A stretch of 64,000 nt of DNA, taken from positions 806,001 through 870,000 of the forward strand of contig NZ_CP009247.1 of NCBI RefSeq assembly GCF_001941485.1, written 5' to 3'. Within the stretch, counting starts at the first letter, position 1, and each line of letters begins with the position of its first letter. This DNA comes from Corynebacterium frankenforstense DSM 45800. Lineage in GTDB: Bacteria > Actinomycetota > Actinomycetes > Mycobacteriales > Mycobacteriaceae. The position numbers were made by a program, and so were the translations under genes. The notes under the pieces were generated by a model. That model saw nothing but the letters and a program-made list of their open reading frames with translations, made no database searches and was not told the origin of the DNA. Positions 1 to 7,645 of the stretch are shown one piece after another.

Positions 1-1404
1 CTTGCGGACCTGGGCGTGCTCACCGCCGGGGTGGTCGGCCTGCCGCTCGTGTTCACCCTGATCGCGCTGTTCATGGTCTACGACGCCGCCTCCGTCTACC
101 CGGTCGACCTGCCCCCGGTGGGCCACGCCGTGCTCGCCACGGTGCTCGTGCACCTCGGCGCGCTGGTCACCGGCATGCGGGCCCGCCTGTGGCGGGCGTT
201 GGCGCACCGCTTCGGCTCCCCGGACTGGCTTGTCGACGCCGCGCGCACCGCGGCGCAGTTCCTGGGCCTCACCGCGGGTGCGGGGCTTCTGGCCTGGCTG
301 CTGGGCCTGGCCCTGCACGGCGGTGCGGTCGCCGAGATCTTCGGCTCCGCGCACGGCGTCGGCGAGGCGCTGCTCATCGTGCTGATCACCCTGCTGTACC
401 TGCCGAATGCGGTCATCTCCGCCGGCGCGGTGCTGCTCGGCTCGGAGGTGCACGCGGGTGCGGCCTCGATCTCGCTGTTCTCGGTGCACCTGGTGCCGCT
501 GCCGCCGCTGCCGATCTTCTCCGCGGTGCCCGCCGAGATGCCCGCCTGGGCGATGGTCCTGCTCCTGCTGCCGGCCCTGGCCGGGGCGTGGCTGGCCTAC
601 CGGCGCCTGCCGGACTGGCGGGAGGCGCTGGCCGGCGCCGGCTTCGCCGCGGTCTTCGCGTGGGCGGCCTGCTACCTCGCCGGCGGCGAGATGGGCGTCT
701 ACGGCCCCACGGGCCCGATGGCCTGGCTGGCCGGTCTGCTCGCCGCCGTGTGGCTCGGCGTGGTCGGGCTCGTGGCCGCGGGCCTGGCCGAGGTGCGGCG
801 CCGCCGCCTGGCCGCGGGGCTCTCCGAGGACGCCCTCGCCGCCGACGAACGCGCGGCGCAGGACATCGCGGATGTCGAGGATGTCGAGGGTGCCGAGGAC
901 CTCGACGATGAGGCCACGGAATTCGACGATGAGGCCACGGATATCGACGATGAGGCCGCCGAAGACTCCGAGGAGGACGTCACCGAGGAAGTGGCGGAAG
1001 AGGACACGGAAACGGTCGGCGGCGACGAAGACACTGACGACGCCGGCGGCGACGACACCGACGATGCCGATGCCGATGAAGCTGAGGCTGAGGATGGCGA
1101 CGCCGCGGACAACCGGGACGCTGATACCGGCGCCGAAGCCGTAGACACCGTGGACGCCGACACCGACGACACCGTAGACGACGGTCTCGGGGACAACGGC
1201 GCCGCCGCGGACACCGAAGCCACCGACAGCGACACCGACGCCGCCCCGCGCGGCTCGGCCGTCCCCGTCAGCGAGCTCCTCGACGCCGACACCACCGGGC
1301 CCGACTTCGACGGCTTCTACGAGGACTTCCAGGAGGACACCCCCGTCGACCCGGAGGCCGCAGGGGAGGGCGATGACCCGCGGTCCCCGCGGCCGCGCGA
1401 CTGA
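1..1404 (+). CDS. DUF6350-type integral membrane protein, 5' end cut off by the window
   Basis: The frame is open from base 1, so the true start lies upstream; the GTG at 16 is only the first internal start-like codon. About 270 residues hold several hydrophobic segments rich in Leu, Ala and Val. They are followed by a basic stretch (RRRR) and a roughly 180-residue tail made almost entirely of Asp, Glu, Ala and Thr. The membrane part and the position directly before purN resemble the actinobacterial DUF6350 family, whose function I do not know. The acidic tail is probably cytoplasmic and disordered. It contains a 21-bp DNA tandem repeat (listed separately). The family call is by resemblance and gene order. 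Confidence 0.7.
   Translation, partial: LADLGVLTAGVVGLPLVFTLIALFMVYDAASVYPVDLPPVGHAVLATVLVHLGALVTGMRARLWRALAHRFGSPDWLVDAARTAAQFLGLTAGAGLLAWLLGLALHGGAVAEIFGSAHGVGEALLIVLITLLYLPNAVISAGAVLLGSEVHAGAASISLFSVHLVPLPPLPIFSAVPAEMPAWAMVLLLLPALAGAWLAYRRLPDWREALAGAGFAAVFAWAACYLAGGEMGVYGPTGPMAWLAGLLAAVWLGVVGLVAAGLAEVRRRRLAAGLSEDALAADERAAQDIADVEDVEGAEDLDDEATEFDDEATDIDDEAAEDSEEDVTEEVAEEDTETVGGDEDTDDAGGDDTDDADADEAEAEDGDAADNRDADTGAEAVDTVDADTDDTVDDGLGDNGAAADTEATDSDTDAAPRGSAVPVSELLDADTTGPDFDGFYEDFQEDTPVDPEAAGEGDDPRSPRPRD
230..243 (+). other. near copy (13/14) of the dispersed 14-mer
   Basis: TTGTCGACGCCGCG in the DUF6350-type gene. It encodes L-V-D-A-A with the rare Leu codon CTT. Confidence 0.5.
904..961 (+). 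repeat. 21-bp tandem repeat inside the acidic tail
   Basis: The 17-mer GACGATGAGGCCACGGA recurs at 904 and 925, and its first 12 bases recur at 946, so the period is exactly 21 bp. It encodes repeated D-D-E-A-T heptads. It keeps the reading frame and probably arose by slippage within a low-complexity acidic domain. Confidence 0.85.
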
Positions 1405-1443
1405 CGGCCTGACCCGGCCGGGGGAGGGGCCAGGCCGACGCGC

Positions 1444-1449
1444 TAGGCT
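1444..1449 (+). promoter_or_regulatory. -10 box for purN (leaderless)
   Basis: TAGGCT fits the corynebacterial TANNNT -10 element. It ends 7 nt before the purN GTG at 1457, so transcription would begin at or next to the start codon. No Shine-Dalgarno sequence is present. Confidence 0.55.
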
Positions 1450-1456
1450 GTGAGCC

Positions 1457-2035
1457 GTGACATTCAGGGACCCGCTGAACATCGTCGTACTCGTCTCCGG
1501 AACCGGAACGCTGCTGCAGTCGCTGATCGACCACCAGGGCTCCGCCTACCGGATCGTCCGCGTCGTCGCGGACAAGGACTGCCCCGCGCTGGAGCGCGCC
1601 GGGCGCGCGGGGATCGAGGCCCTGACCGTCCCGCTCGAGGGGGACCGGGACTCCTGGAACGTCCGGCTCGCGGACACCGTCGAGGCCGCCGCGCCCGACT
1701 ACGTGGTCTCCGCCGGATTCATGAAGATCCTCGGCGCGCCCTTCCTCGACCGCTTCGGCGCGCGCACCGTCAACACCCACCCCGCGCTGCTGCCCTCCTT
1801 CCCGGGCGCCCACGCCGTGCGCGACGCACTGGCCTACGGGGTGAAGGTGACCGGATCGACCGTGCACTTCGTCGACGCCGGTGTGGACACCGGCCCGATC
1901 ATCGCCCAGAAGCCCGTCGAGGTCGTCGACGGCGAGGACGAGGCCGAGCTGCACGAACGCATCAAGAAGGTCGAGCGCCGCCTCATCGTCTCCGTCCTCG
2001 AGGGCTTCCACCGCGCCGGGGCCAGCCCCGACTGA
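1457..2035 (+). CDS. purN: phosphoribosylglycinamide formyltransferase
   Basis: PurN transfers the formyl group of 10-formyl-THF to GAR, the third step of de novo purine synthesis, in the cytosol. The 192-aa length is normal. The N-terminal nucleotide-binding loop reads [11 protein letters not shown]. The catalytic triad is visible as Asn107 and His109 in [12 protein letters not shown] and Asp144 in VDTGPI. The GTG start is chosen because a -10 box lies 7 nt upstream and the protein begins as expected for the family. purH follows 53 bp downstream on the same strand. Confidence 0.96.
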   Translation: MTFRDPLNIVVLVSGTGTLLQSLIDHQGSAYRIVRVVADKDCPALERAGRAGIEALTVPLEGDRDSWNVRLADTVEAAAPDYVVSAGFMKILGAPFLDRFGARTVNTHPALLPSFPGAHAVRDALAYGVKVTGSTVHFVDAGVDTGPIIAQKPVEVVDGEDEAELHERIKKVERRLIVSVLEGFHRAGASPD

Positions 2036-2088
2036 CCCGCGTGAGCGAGACGACCAGAACCCGAACGACCCAAGGAAGTGTCTGCCCC

Positions 2089-3666
2089 ATGACCGAAGAC
2101 CGCAAGCCCATCAAGCGCGCACTGATCAGCGTCTACGAGAAGACCGGCCTGGAGGAGCTCGCCCGCGGCCTGGCCGACGCCGGCGTCGAGATCGTCTCGA
2201 CCGGCTCGACCGCCGCCCGCATCGCCGACGCCGGCGTGGCCGTCACCCGCGTCGAGGAGCTCACCGGCTTCCCCGAGTGCCTCGAGGGCCGCGTGAAGAC
2301 CCTGCACCCGAAGGTGCACGCCGGCATCCTCGCCGACACCCGCAAGCCGGAGCACCTCGCCCAGCTCGAGGAGCTCGGCGTCGAGGCCTTCCAGCTCGTG
2401 TTGGTCAACCTCTACCCGTTCGCCGAGACCGTCGCCTCGGGCGCCGGCTTCGACGACTGCGTCGAGAAGATCGACATCGGCGGCCCGTCCATGGTGCGCG
2501 CCGCCGCGAAGAACCACCCGTCGGTGGCCGTGGTCGTCGACCCGGCCCGCTACGGCGACGCCGTGGAGGCCGCCAAGGCCGGCGGCTTCACCCTCGCCGA
2601 GCGCACGGAGCTGGCCGCCGCGGCCTTCCGCCACACCGCCGAGTACGACGTCGCGGTCGCCGGCTGGCTGGCCGAGCAGACCCGCGGCGAGGACCAGACC
2701 TTCCCGGCCTGGCGCGGCCAGGCCCACGAGCTGGCCCACGAGCTGCGCTACGGCGAGAACCCCCACCAGGCCGCCGCGCTCTACCGCGACCCGGCCGGCG
2801 GCGGGCTGGCCGGCGCGAAGCAGTACCACGGCAAGGAGATGAGCTACAACAACTACCAGGACGCCGACGCCGCGTGGCGCGCCGCCTGGGACCACGAGGA
2901 CGCCTGCGTCGCCGTGATCAAGCACGCCAACCCGTGCGGCATCGCCATCTCGGACGTCTCCATCGCCGACGCCCACAAGAAGGCCCACGCCTGCGACCCG
3001 ATGAGCGCCTACGGCGGAGTCATCGCCGCCAACCGCACGGTCACCCTCGAGATGGCCGAGCAGGTCAAGCCCGTCTTCACCGAGGTCATCGTCGCGCCCG
3101 GCTTCGAGCCGGAGGCCCGCGAGCTGCTCGAGACCAAGAAGAACCTGCGCATCATCGAGGCCGAGGCCCCGCAGCGCGGCGGCTACGAGGTCAAGCAGAT
3201 CTCCGGTGGCGCGCTCGTCCAGGAGCGCGACATCCTGCACGCCGACGGCGACGACCCGGCAAACTGGACGCTGGCCGCCGGTGAGCCCGCCGACGAGGCG
3301 ACCCTGAGGGACCTCGCCTTCGCCTGGCACTCCGTGCGCGCGGTGAAGTCGAACGCCATCCTGCTGGCCCACGACGGTGCCACCGTCGGCGCCGGCATGG
3401 GCCAGGTCAACCGCGTCGACTCGGCCAAGCTGGCCGTCGAGCGCGCCAACACCCTCGGCGGCGAGGGCAACGAGCGCGCCCGCGGCTCCGTCGGCGCCTC
3501 GGACGCCTTCTTCCCGTTCGCGGACGGCTTCGAGGTGCTCGCGGACGCCGGCGTGAAGGCCGTCGTCCAGCCGGGCGGCTCGATCCGTGACGAGGAGGTC
3601 ATCGCCGCGGCCGAGAAGGCCGGCGTGACGATGTACCTGACCGGCGCGCGCCACTTCGCGCACTAG
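2089..3666 (+). CDS. purH: bifunctional AICAR transformylase / IMP cyclohydrolase
   Basis: PurH makes the last two steps to IMP: formylation of AICAR, then ring closure. The 525-aa length is typical. The N-terminal cyclohydrolase (MGS-like) part covers about residues 1-150, with [10 protein letters not shown] and [14 protein letters not shown]. The transformylase part follows, with the catalytic Lys-His motif in VIKHANPCG and a C-terminal [12 protein letters not shown]. The same frame stays open upstream to 1450, but ATG 2089 is preceded by AAGGAAG and gives the family N-terminus ([20 protein letters not shown]). It probably forms an operon with purN and converges on amtR. Confidence 0.97.
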   Translation: MTEDRKPIKRALISVYEKTGLEELARGLADAGVEIVSTGSTAARIADAGVAVTRVEELTGFPECLEGRVKTLHPKVHAGILADTRKPEHLAQLEELGVEAFQLVLVNLYPFAETVASGAGFDDCVEKIDIGGPSMVRAAAKNHPSVAVVVDPARYGDAVEAAKAGGFTLAERTELAAAAFRHTAEYDVAVAGWLAEQTRGEDQTFPAWRGQAHELAHELRYGENPHQAAALYRDPAGGGLAGAKQYHGKEMSYNNYQDADAAWRAAWDHEDACVAVIKHANPCGIAISDVSIADAHKKAHACDPMSAYGGVIAANRTVTLEMAEQVKPVFTEVIVAPGFEPEARELLETKKNLRIIEAEAPQRGGYEVKQISGGALVQERDILHADGDDPANWTLAAGEPADEATLRDLAFAWHSVRAVKSNAILLAHDGATVGAGMGQVNRVDSAKLAVERANTLGGEGNERARGSVGASDAFFPFADGFEVLADAGVKAVVQPGGSIRDEEVIAAAEKAGVTMYLTGARHFAH

Positions 3667-3700
3667 TCGCCGGCGGACGAACCAGCCGTCGGCGAGCGCA

Positions 3701-4372
3701 CTACTCGCCGGCGAACCCCTTGAGGAGGGCCACGGTGCGGGGACCGCGGCCCTCCGGCAGCTCGGTGTGCAGCACGTCGAGCGCCGCGTCGGCGAGCGTG
3801 ACCGCGATCTGCGGCAGCTCGTCGGCCTCGGCGTCGGCGGCGGGGGTGCCCGTGTTGTCGCGCATCTCGATCGCGCTCATCGCCAGGTGGAAGGGGAGCG
3901 TCAGCCGGGGGTCGTCCCCGCCGACCAGTTCGGCGGCCAGGGTCCGGAAGGACTCCGCGAGCTCCGCGCGCTGGGCGTGGTACTCGGCGAACTCCTCGGA
4001 GGCCGCCACGGGCAGCTGGTAGAGGCGCCCGACGTTCCACCGGCTGACCAGCAGCAGCCGCGCCTCGGCGGCCACCATCGCCCACAGGCGCAGCGGCGCG
4101 GGCTCGTCGGTGGCGGCCAGCTGCTCGGCCAACTTCACCGACGGCTCGATCGTGGACTTCAGCAGCGTCAGGAAGATCTCCGTCTTCGACGGGAAGTGGT
4201 AGTACAGCGAGGCCTGCCGGATGCCGACGGCGTCGGCGATCTGGTGGGTGGAGGTGGTGGCGAAGCCCTGGCGGGTGAACAGCTCACTGGCCGCGTCGAG
4301 GATCTCCTCGCGCGCCGTCGCGCCCCGGCGCCGCGGGCTCTGCTTGCGGGGGCGTCCCACCTGTCCTGCCAC
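3701..4372 (-). CDS. amtR: AmtR, TetR-family master regulator of nitrogen control
   Basis: In Corynebacterium, AmtR represses ammonium-uptake and assimilation genes and is released by adenylylated GlnK. The protein has 223 aa. Its TetR helix-turn-helix reads FTRQGFATTSTHQIADAVGI, followed by RQASLYYHFPSKTEIFLTLLKS, which matches my recollection of C. glutamicum AmtR nearly residue for residue. Later matches include SRWNVGRLYQLPVA and EEFAEYHAQR. The start is GTG 4372, with AGGAGG about 10 nt upstream and a TAGCAT -10 box at 4411-4416. The purH-amtR neighbourhood is also conserved. The gene downstream of the rpsR operon on this strand is immediately upstream of it. Confidence 0.93.
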   Translation of the reverse strand: MAGQVGRPRKQSPRRRGATAREEILDAASELFTRQGFATTSTHQIADAVGIRQASLYYHFPSKTEIFLTLLKSTIEPSVKLAEQLAATDEPAPLRLWAMVAAEARLLLVSRWNVGRLYQLPVAASEEFAEYHAQRAELAESFRTLAAELVGGDDPRLTLPFHLAMSAIEMRDNTGTPAADAEADELPQIAVTLADAALDVLHTELPEGRGPRTVALLKGFAGE

Positions 4373-4410
4373 GCTCTGCTACCTCCTGATCGTCTTTCCG
4401 GCCGTCGTCC

Positions 4411-4416
4411 ATGCTA
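4411..4416 (-). promoter_or_regulatory. candidate -10 box for amtR
   Basis: Read on the minus strand this is TAGCAT, 38 nt upstream of the amtR GTG. It leaves room for a short leader containing the AGGAGG ribosome-binding site. No AmtR-type inverted repeat was seen here, so autoregulation is not supported by eye. Confidence 0.4.
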
Positions 4417-4434
4417 CCCACCCGGGCAGCGGGG

Positions 4435-5388
4435 TCACGCCGGCGCGGCGGGCTCGTCGGCGGGGTCGGCGGCCTCGCCCTCCACGCGGGCGGCCACGGC
4501 GTCGATGACGGTCGCCAGCCCGCGCGCGGAGGCGCCGTAGGCGCTGCGCTGCACCGCCGAGAGGTCCTCGGCGGGCACGGGGCGGGAGCTGACCCGCTCG
4601 TCCCAGCGGCGCAGCCGGATGCGCACGCCCGTGCGCCAGGCCAGCTCGAGCTCCTCGGCCTCGGCGGGGGAGAGCACGCCGCGGTCGGCGGCCACGGCCA
4701 GCCGGCCCGAGGTCGTCATCGAGGGCGTGCCCGCGCTGTTGGCGGCCCAGCGGGCCACCGCGGCGACGGGCTCGATCAGGTCGCGCTCCACGTCCACGGT
4801 CACCGAACGGTCCGGCAGCCCGTCGCGCACCCGCAGGCCCACGGGGCGGGCGGCCTCGAAGCAGGCCGCCAACGGGGCCCAGGAGCGCTCGTCGAGCGTC
4901 TCCCCGTCGGAGAGCGCGGAGTCGGCGGCGTCGGCCACCGTGGCCATGTCCGCCCGCTCCAGGGCCTTCTCGAGGCGCTCGGCGCGCCCGGCCTCGGTCA
5001 CGGGCCCCCCGTCGGCCTCGGCCGACACCTCGGCGTCGGCGAAGAGCGCCACCACGCGCCCCACCGCGTCGTGCGCGCCCGCGCCGGCCGACGCGGCGTC
5101 GTCAAGCACGGCCGCGAAGCGCAGCGGGCTGTCGGGCAGCACCTCACGTCGCGCGAGTGCACCCAGCGGAACCAGCCGCACGCCGTCGGCGATCTCCGCC
5201 ACGGCGGGGGAGGCCAGCACCGCGGCGAGCACGCGTGAGTACCAGTGCACCAGTTCGGACTCGTCGTCGGAGTGGGCCAGGGCGTTGCGCAGAAGCTCGT
5301 GGGACTCGGCGAGGACGCCGCGGGCCTGGGCGGCCGATCGGCAGTCGGGCGCGGCCTCCTCGAGGGCCCGCAGGGAAGCGTGCAGCAT
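4435..5388 (-). CDS. nucleotidyltransferase-like protein with a DUF294-type C-terminal domain, active site degenerate
   Basis: This 317-aa cytosolic protein is not firmly recognised. The middle segment LGALARREVLPDSPLRFAA lines up with the G-S-x-G-R-x-E...D-x-D loop of GlnD/DUF294-type nucleotidyltransferases, but the second Asp is Pro. The C-terminal part (VDVERDLIEPVAAVARW, then ERGVLSPAEAEELELAWR-like helices) resembles the putative substrate-binding domain DUF294_C. The start is taken as ATG 5388, behind GGTGAGAGAG. ATG 5406 and GTG 5433 are also possible. It lies just upstream of amtR on the same strand, so a link to nitrogen signalling is conceivable but is inference. Confidence 0.6.
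   Translation of the reverse strand: MLHASLRALEEAAPDCRSAAQARGVLAESHELLRNALAHSDDESELVHWYSRVLAAVLASPAVAEIADGVRLVPLGALARREVLPDSPLRFAAVLDDAASAGAGAHDAVGRVVALFADAEVSAEADGGPVTEAGRAERLEKALERADMATVADAADSALSDGETLDERSWAPLAACFEAARPVGLRVRDGLPDRSVTVDVERDLIEPVAAVARWAANSAGTPSMTTSGRLAVAADRGVLSPAEAEELELAWRTGVRIRLRRWDERVSSRPVPAEDLSAVQRSAYGASARGLATVIDAVAARVEGEAADPADEPAAPA
5092..5105 (-). other. exact copy of the dispersed 14-mer TTGACGACGCCGCG
   Basis: Minus strand, inside the nucleotidyltransferase-like gene, encoding L-D-D-A-A with rare CTT. Confidence 0.7.
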
Positions 5389-5445
5389 GAGTGTCTCTCT
5401 CACCATCCTGAAGACGCGGTTGCGGTACCCCACGGAGCCTAGACG

Positions 5446-5488
5446 AAAAACCGCCCGCCCGGCTCCTCGGGGGAAACCGGGCGGGCGG
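5446..5488 (-). terminator. Rho-independent terminator of the rpmB-rpmG-rpsN-rpsR operon
   Basis: On the minus strand a perfect 12-bp GC stem (CCGCCCGCCCGG with its complement, 14-nt loop) is followed directly by TTTTT. It lies about 85 bp beyond the rpsR stop codon and before the next gene on that strand. Confidence 0.9.
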
Positions 5489-5571
5489 TCATGGCCGTCA
5501 CCGACGCGGGGTGAAACCAGCGGGATCGGGCCGCTGTTGCGTCCTAAGCGTCAGACGTCCTCAGTGCTGGT

Positions 5572-5820
5572 TTAGCGGCTGGTGAACGGCAGGAGCGCCA
5601 TCTCGCGCGCGTTCTTCACGGCGGCGGCGACCTCGCGCTGCTGCTTCGGGGTCAGGCCCGTGACGCGGCGCGAGCGGATCTTGTGACGGTCGGAGATGAA
5701 CTGACGAAGAGTCGTCGTGTCCTTGTAGTCGACCTTCTCGATGCCCGCTGCCTTGAGCGGGTTCTTCTTGTTGCGGCGGCTGTGCTCGACGCGGCCGCGC
5801 TTGGCGTTGTTACGCTTCAT
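5572..5820 (-). CDS. rpsR: 30S ribosomal protein S18, cysteine-free form
   Basis: S18 binds S6 on the small-subunit platform. The 82-aa sequence carries the signature [18 protein letters not shown] and a C-terminal [19 protein letters not shown]. It contains no cysteine, so it is the zinc-independent (C-minus) type. It is last in the minus-strand operon rpmB-rpmG-rpsN-rpsR, 19 bp after rpsN, and is followed by a strong terminator. A second S18 gene next to rpsF would be expected elsewhere in the genome. Confidence 0.96.
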   Translation of the reverse strand: MKRNNAKRGRVEHSRRNKKNPLKAAGIEKVDYKDTTTLRQFISDRHKIRSRRVTGLTPKQQREVAAAVKNAREMALLPFTSR

Positions 5821-5839
5821 GCTTTCTCAGAACTCCCTC

Positions 5840-6145
5840 TCACCAGCTCGACTTACGGACACCGGGCAGCTCGCCACGGTGGGCCATGTTGCGCATGCGG
5901 ACACGCGACAGGCCGAAGCGGCGGAGGTAGCCGCGCGGACGGCCGTCGTGGGAGTCGCGGTTGCGCACGCGCACCGGGGAGGCGTCACGCGGCTGGCGGT
6001 TCAGCTCGAACTGCGCCTCGAGACGGTCCTCGTCGGGGGTGTTCGGGTTCTTGATGATCTTCTTGAGCTCGGCGCGGCGCTCCGCGTAGCGGGCGACGAT
6101 TTCCTTGCGCTGCTCGTTCTTGGCGATCTTGGACTTCTTGGCCAT
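5840..6145 (-). CDS. rpsN: 30S ribosomal protein S14, long zinc-independent form
   Basis: S14 sits in the head of the 30S subunit. The 101-aa length is that of the long form. The short zinc form has about 61 aa and two CxxC pairs; there is no cysteine here. The C-terminal [20 protein letters not shown] and [11 protein letters not shown] are the family signature. The ATG is 3 bp after the rpmG stop, so the two are translationally close-coupled. Confidence 0.97.
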   Translation of the reverse strand: MAKKSKIAKNEQRKEIVARYAERRAELKKIIKNPNTPDEDRLEAQFELNRQPRDASPVRVRNRDSHDGRPRGYLRRFGLSRVRMRNMAHRGELPGVRKSSW

Positions 6146-6148
6146 GAA

Positions 6149-6313
<165 letters not shown>

Positions 6314-6316
6314 TGG

Positions 6317-6553
6317 TTAAATCTTCTCCCCACGTGCTCGGATCTTCGCGACAACGGACTCGATGCCGTCGCGGTCGATGATCTTCAGGCCCTTGGTGGA
6401 AACGTTCAGGGTGATGGTCCGGCCCTCGGAGGGCAGGTAGAACCGCCGGCGCTGGACGTTGGGGTTCCAACGACGCGAGGTGCGGCGGTGCGAGTGCGAG
6501 ACTTGCTTGCCGAACTGCGGCTTGCGTCCCGTGACCTGGCAAATAGCCGACAT
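6317..6553 (-). CDS. rpmB: 50S ribosomal protein L28
   Basis: This 78-aa L28 begins [22 protein letters not shown] and continues [22 protein letters not shown]. It has a single cysteine, so it cannot form the four-cysteine zinc site. The frame is open further upstream, but ATG 6553 has AGGAGAAAG in front and gives the family N-terminus. It is the first gene of the four-gene minus-strand operon, which is divergent from rpmE2. Confidence 0.96.
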   Translation of the reverse strand: MSAICQVTGRKPQFGKQVSHSHRRTSRRWNPNVQRRRFYLPSEGRTITLNVSTKGLKIIDRDGIESVVAKIRARGEKI

Positions 6554-6911
6554 GGTTGGGTTCTTTCTCCTAGCCGCCCACGTCCGCTCCACGGCTGCGC
6601 CACACCGGCCGGAGGCATCGAGAGGCGGCTCGATGCGGGGTCGGGGCGCTGCCGTCGCCAGCGTACGGGGCGTAGACGATTATTTTCGACAACAGCAAGG
6701 GGACAGCATACACGGGCCCCGCCGCGGGACATAATCCCCGGTCGCGCGGCCGTTTAAGGCCCTGCCCGGGGCGATTTCGCCCACGGCGCCCCCACGTGTA
6801 CAGTGTCAGAGGTTCATCGAAGCCCAACTCAGGCACGATCCGTCCGGGCCGCCGCAGCGCGGTCCCGACCGGCGGAGACGACCTGAAGTTTCAACCCTGA
6901 GGGAATCGTAT
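6554..6911. promoter_or_regulatory. divergent promoter region between the rpmB operon and rpmE2-rpmF
   Basis: About 360 bp with no gene. On the minus strand TATGCT (6705-6710) is a good -10 box for the rpmB operon. On the plus strand TACAGT (6799-6804) is a possible -10 box for rpmE2, which would give a leader of about 100 nt. An AT-rich partly palindromic element lies at 6674-6688 (separate entry). The leaders are long enough for ribosomal-protein or metal control, but I see no recognisable riboswitch. Confidence 0.5.
6674..6688. promoter_or_regulatory. possible Zur-box-like operator
   Basis: AGACGATTATTTTCG matches the mycobacterial Zur pattern TGAAAATNATTTTCA at 11 of 14 defined positions. 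One half-site is good and the other poor. It lies 16-30 nt downstream of the minus-strand -10 box at 6705-6710, where a repressor would block the rpmB operon. The logic fits, because cysteine-free ribosomal proteins are often under Zur, but the match is imperfect. Confidence 0.3.
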
Positions 6912-7190
6912 ATGAAGAAGGACATCCACCCCGACTACCACATGGTGGTCTTCCGAGACGCGGGTACCGGTCACCAGTTCCTGACCCGCTCGACCGTCAC
7001 CTCCGACCGCACCGTCGAGTGGGAGGACGGCAACGAGTACCCGCTCATCGTCGCCGACGTTACCGCCGAGTCCCACCCGTTCTGGACCGGCGCGCAGCGT
7101 CTCATGGACACCGCCGGCCGCGTCGAGAAGTTCCAGAAGCGTTTCGGTGGCATGGCCCGCCGCAAGAAGCGCACCACCACCAACAACTAG
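6912..7190 (+). CDS. rpmE2: 50S ribosomal protein L31 type B
   Basis: This 92-aa protein begins [28 protein letters not shown] and has [26 protein letters not shown], the type-B L31 signature. There is no CxxC, so it is the zinc-independent replacement for type-A L31. It starts the plus-strand pair rpmE2-rpmF. Confidence 0.97.
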   Translation: MKKDIHPDYHMVVFRDAGTGHQFLTRSTVTSDRTVEWEDGNEYPLIVADVTAESHPFWTGAQRLMDTAGRVEKFQKRFGGMARRKKRTTTNN

Positions 7191-7211
7191 GAAAAAGGAG
7201 GGAAAGAGACC

Positions 7212-7385
7212 ATGGCAACCCCGAAGTTCAGGAAGTCCCGCGCGAACACCCACATGCGTCGTTCGCAGTGGAAGGCCAACAACACCGCCCTCCAGGAGGT
7301 CCGCATCGACGGCCAGACCGTGCGCATCCCGCGCCGTCTGGTCAAGGCCGCCCAGCTCGGCCTCGTCGACGTCGAGGAGTTCTAG
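7212..7385 (+). CDS. rpmF: 50S ribosomal protein L32
   Basis: The 57-aa sequence [20 protein letters not shown]..., ending [13 protein letters not shown], is corynebacterial L32. It is cysteine-free like its neighbours. An AAAAAGGAGGGAAAGAG ribosome-binding region precedes ATG 7212, 21 bp after rpmE2. A terminator follows. Confidence 0.96.
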   Translation: MATPKFRKSRANTHMRRSQWKANNTALQEVRIDGQTVRIPRRLVKAAQLGLVDVEEF

Positions 7386-7424
7386 CTCCCCGCGTCCCCG
7401 GACGCTTTCCGACGCCGCGCGCGC

Positions 7425-7438
7425 CTGACGACGCCGCG
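7425..7438 (+). other. near copy (13/14) of the dispersed 14-mer
   Basis: CTGACGACGCCGCG differs from TTGACGACGCCGCG only in the first base. It is intergenic, between rpmF and its terminator. See the finding on the dispersed motif. Confidence 0.6.
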
Positions 7439-7448
7439 CCCGTCACCG

Positions 7449-7481
7449 CCGGCCCCCGCCTCACGGCGTGGGCCGGTTTTT
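7449..7481 (+). terminator. Rho-independent terminator of rpmE2-rpmF
   Basis: Stem CCGGCCC / GGGCCGG, extended internally by CCGCC / GGCG, is followed by TTTTT on the plus strand. It lies about 65 bp after the rpmF stop. Confidence 0.88.
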
Positions 7482-7510
7482 CGTTGCCCGCGTCCCTTAT
7501 TGCTTAGGGC

Positions 7511-7541
7511 GGTGCCTATTTCTTGACGGTGCCTATTTCTT
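7511..7541 (+). promoter_or_regulatory. perfect 14-bp direct repeat upstream of htrA
   Basis: GGTGCCTATTTCTT occurs at 7511-7524 and again at 7528-7541, a 17-bp period. The repeat is AT-richer than its surroundings. It is about 100 bp upstream of the htrA start. Tandem direct repeats are typical of OmpR-type response-regulator sites, and the mycobacterial pepD/htrA gene is controlled by MprA, which binds a direct-repeat box. The regulator here is unknown. Confidence 0.5.
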
Positions 7542-7645
7542 AAGGCGTTCCGCGACTCGCCCACGGCATCCTCCGGGCGAACCGCTGGCCTGGTTCGGGC
7601 CCCTCTCGCAGCGAACATACAGGCGGATACGCCACAATGGGCGCC

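Noticed and set aside
1450-2088. N-terminal extension of purH through purN
   Set aside because: The upstream part is the out-of-frame reading of purN. ATG 2089 has a ribosome-binding site and gives the normal PurH N-terminus.
3667-3695. Bidirectional terminator between purH and amtR
   Set aside because: TCGCCG/CGGCGA can pair, but the stem is broken and there is no U tract on either strand; too weak to list.
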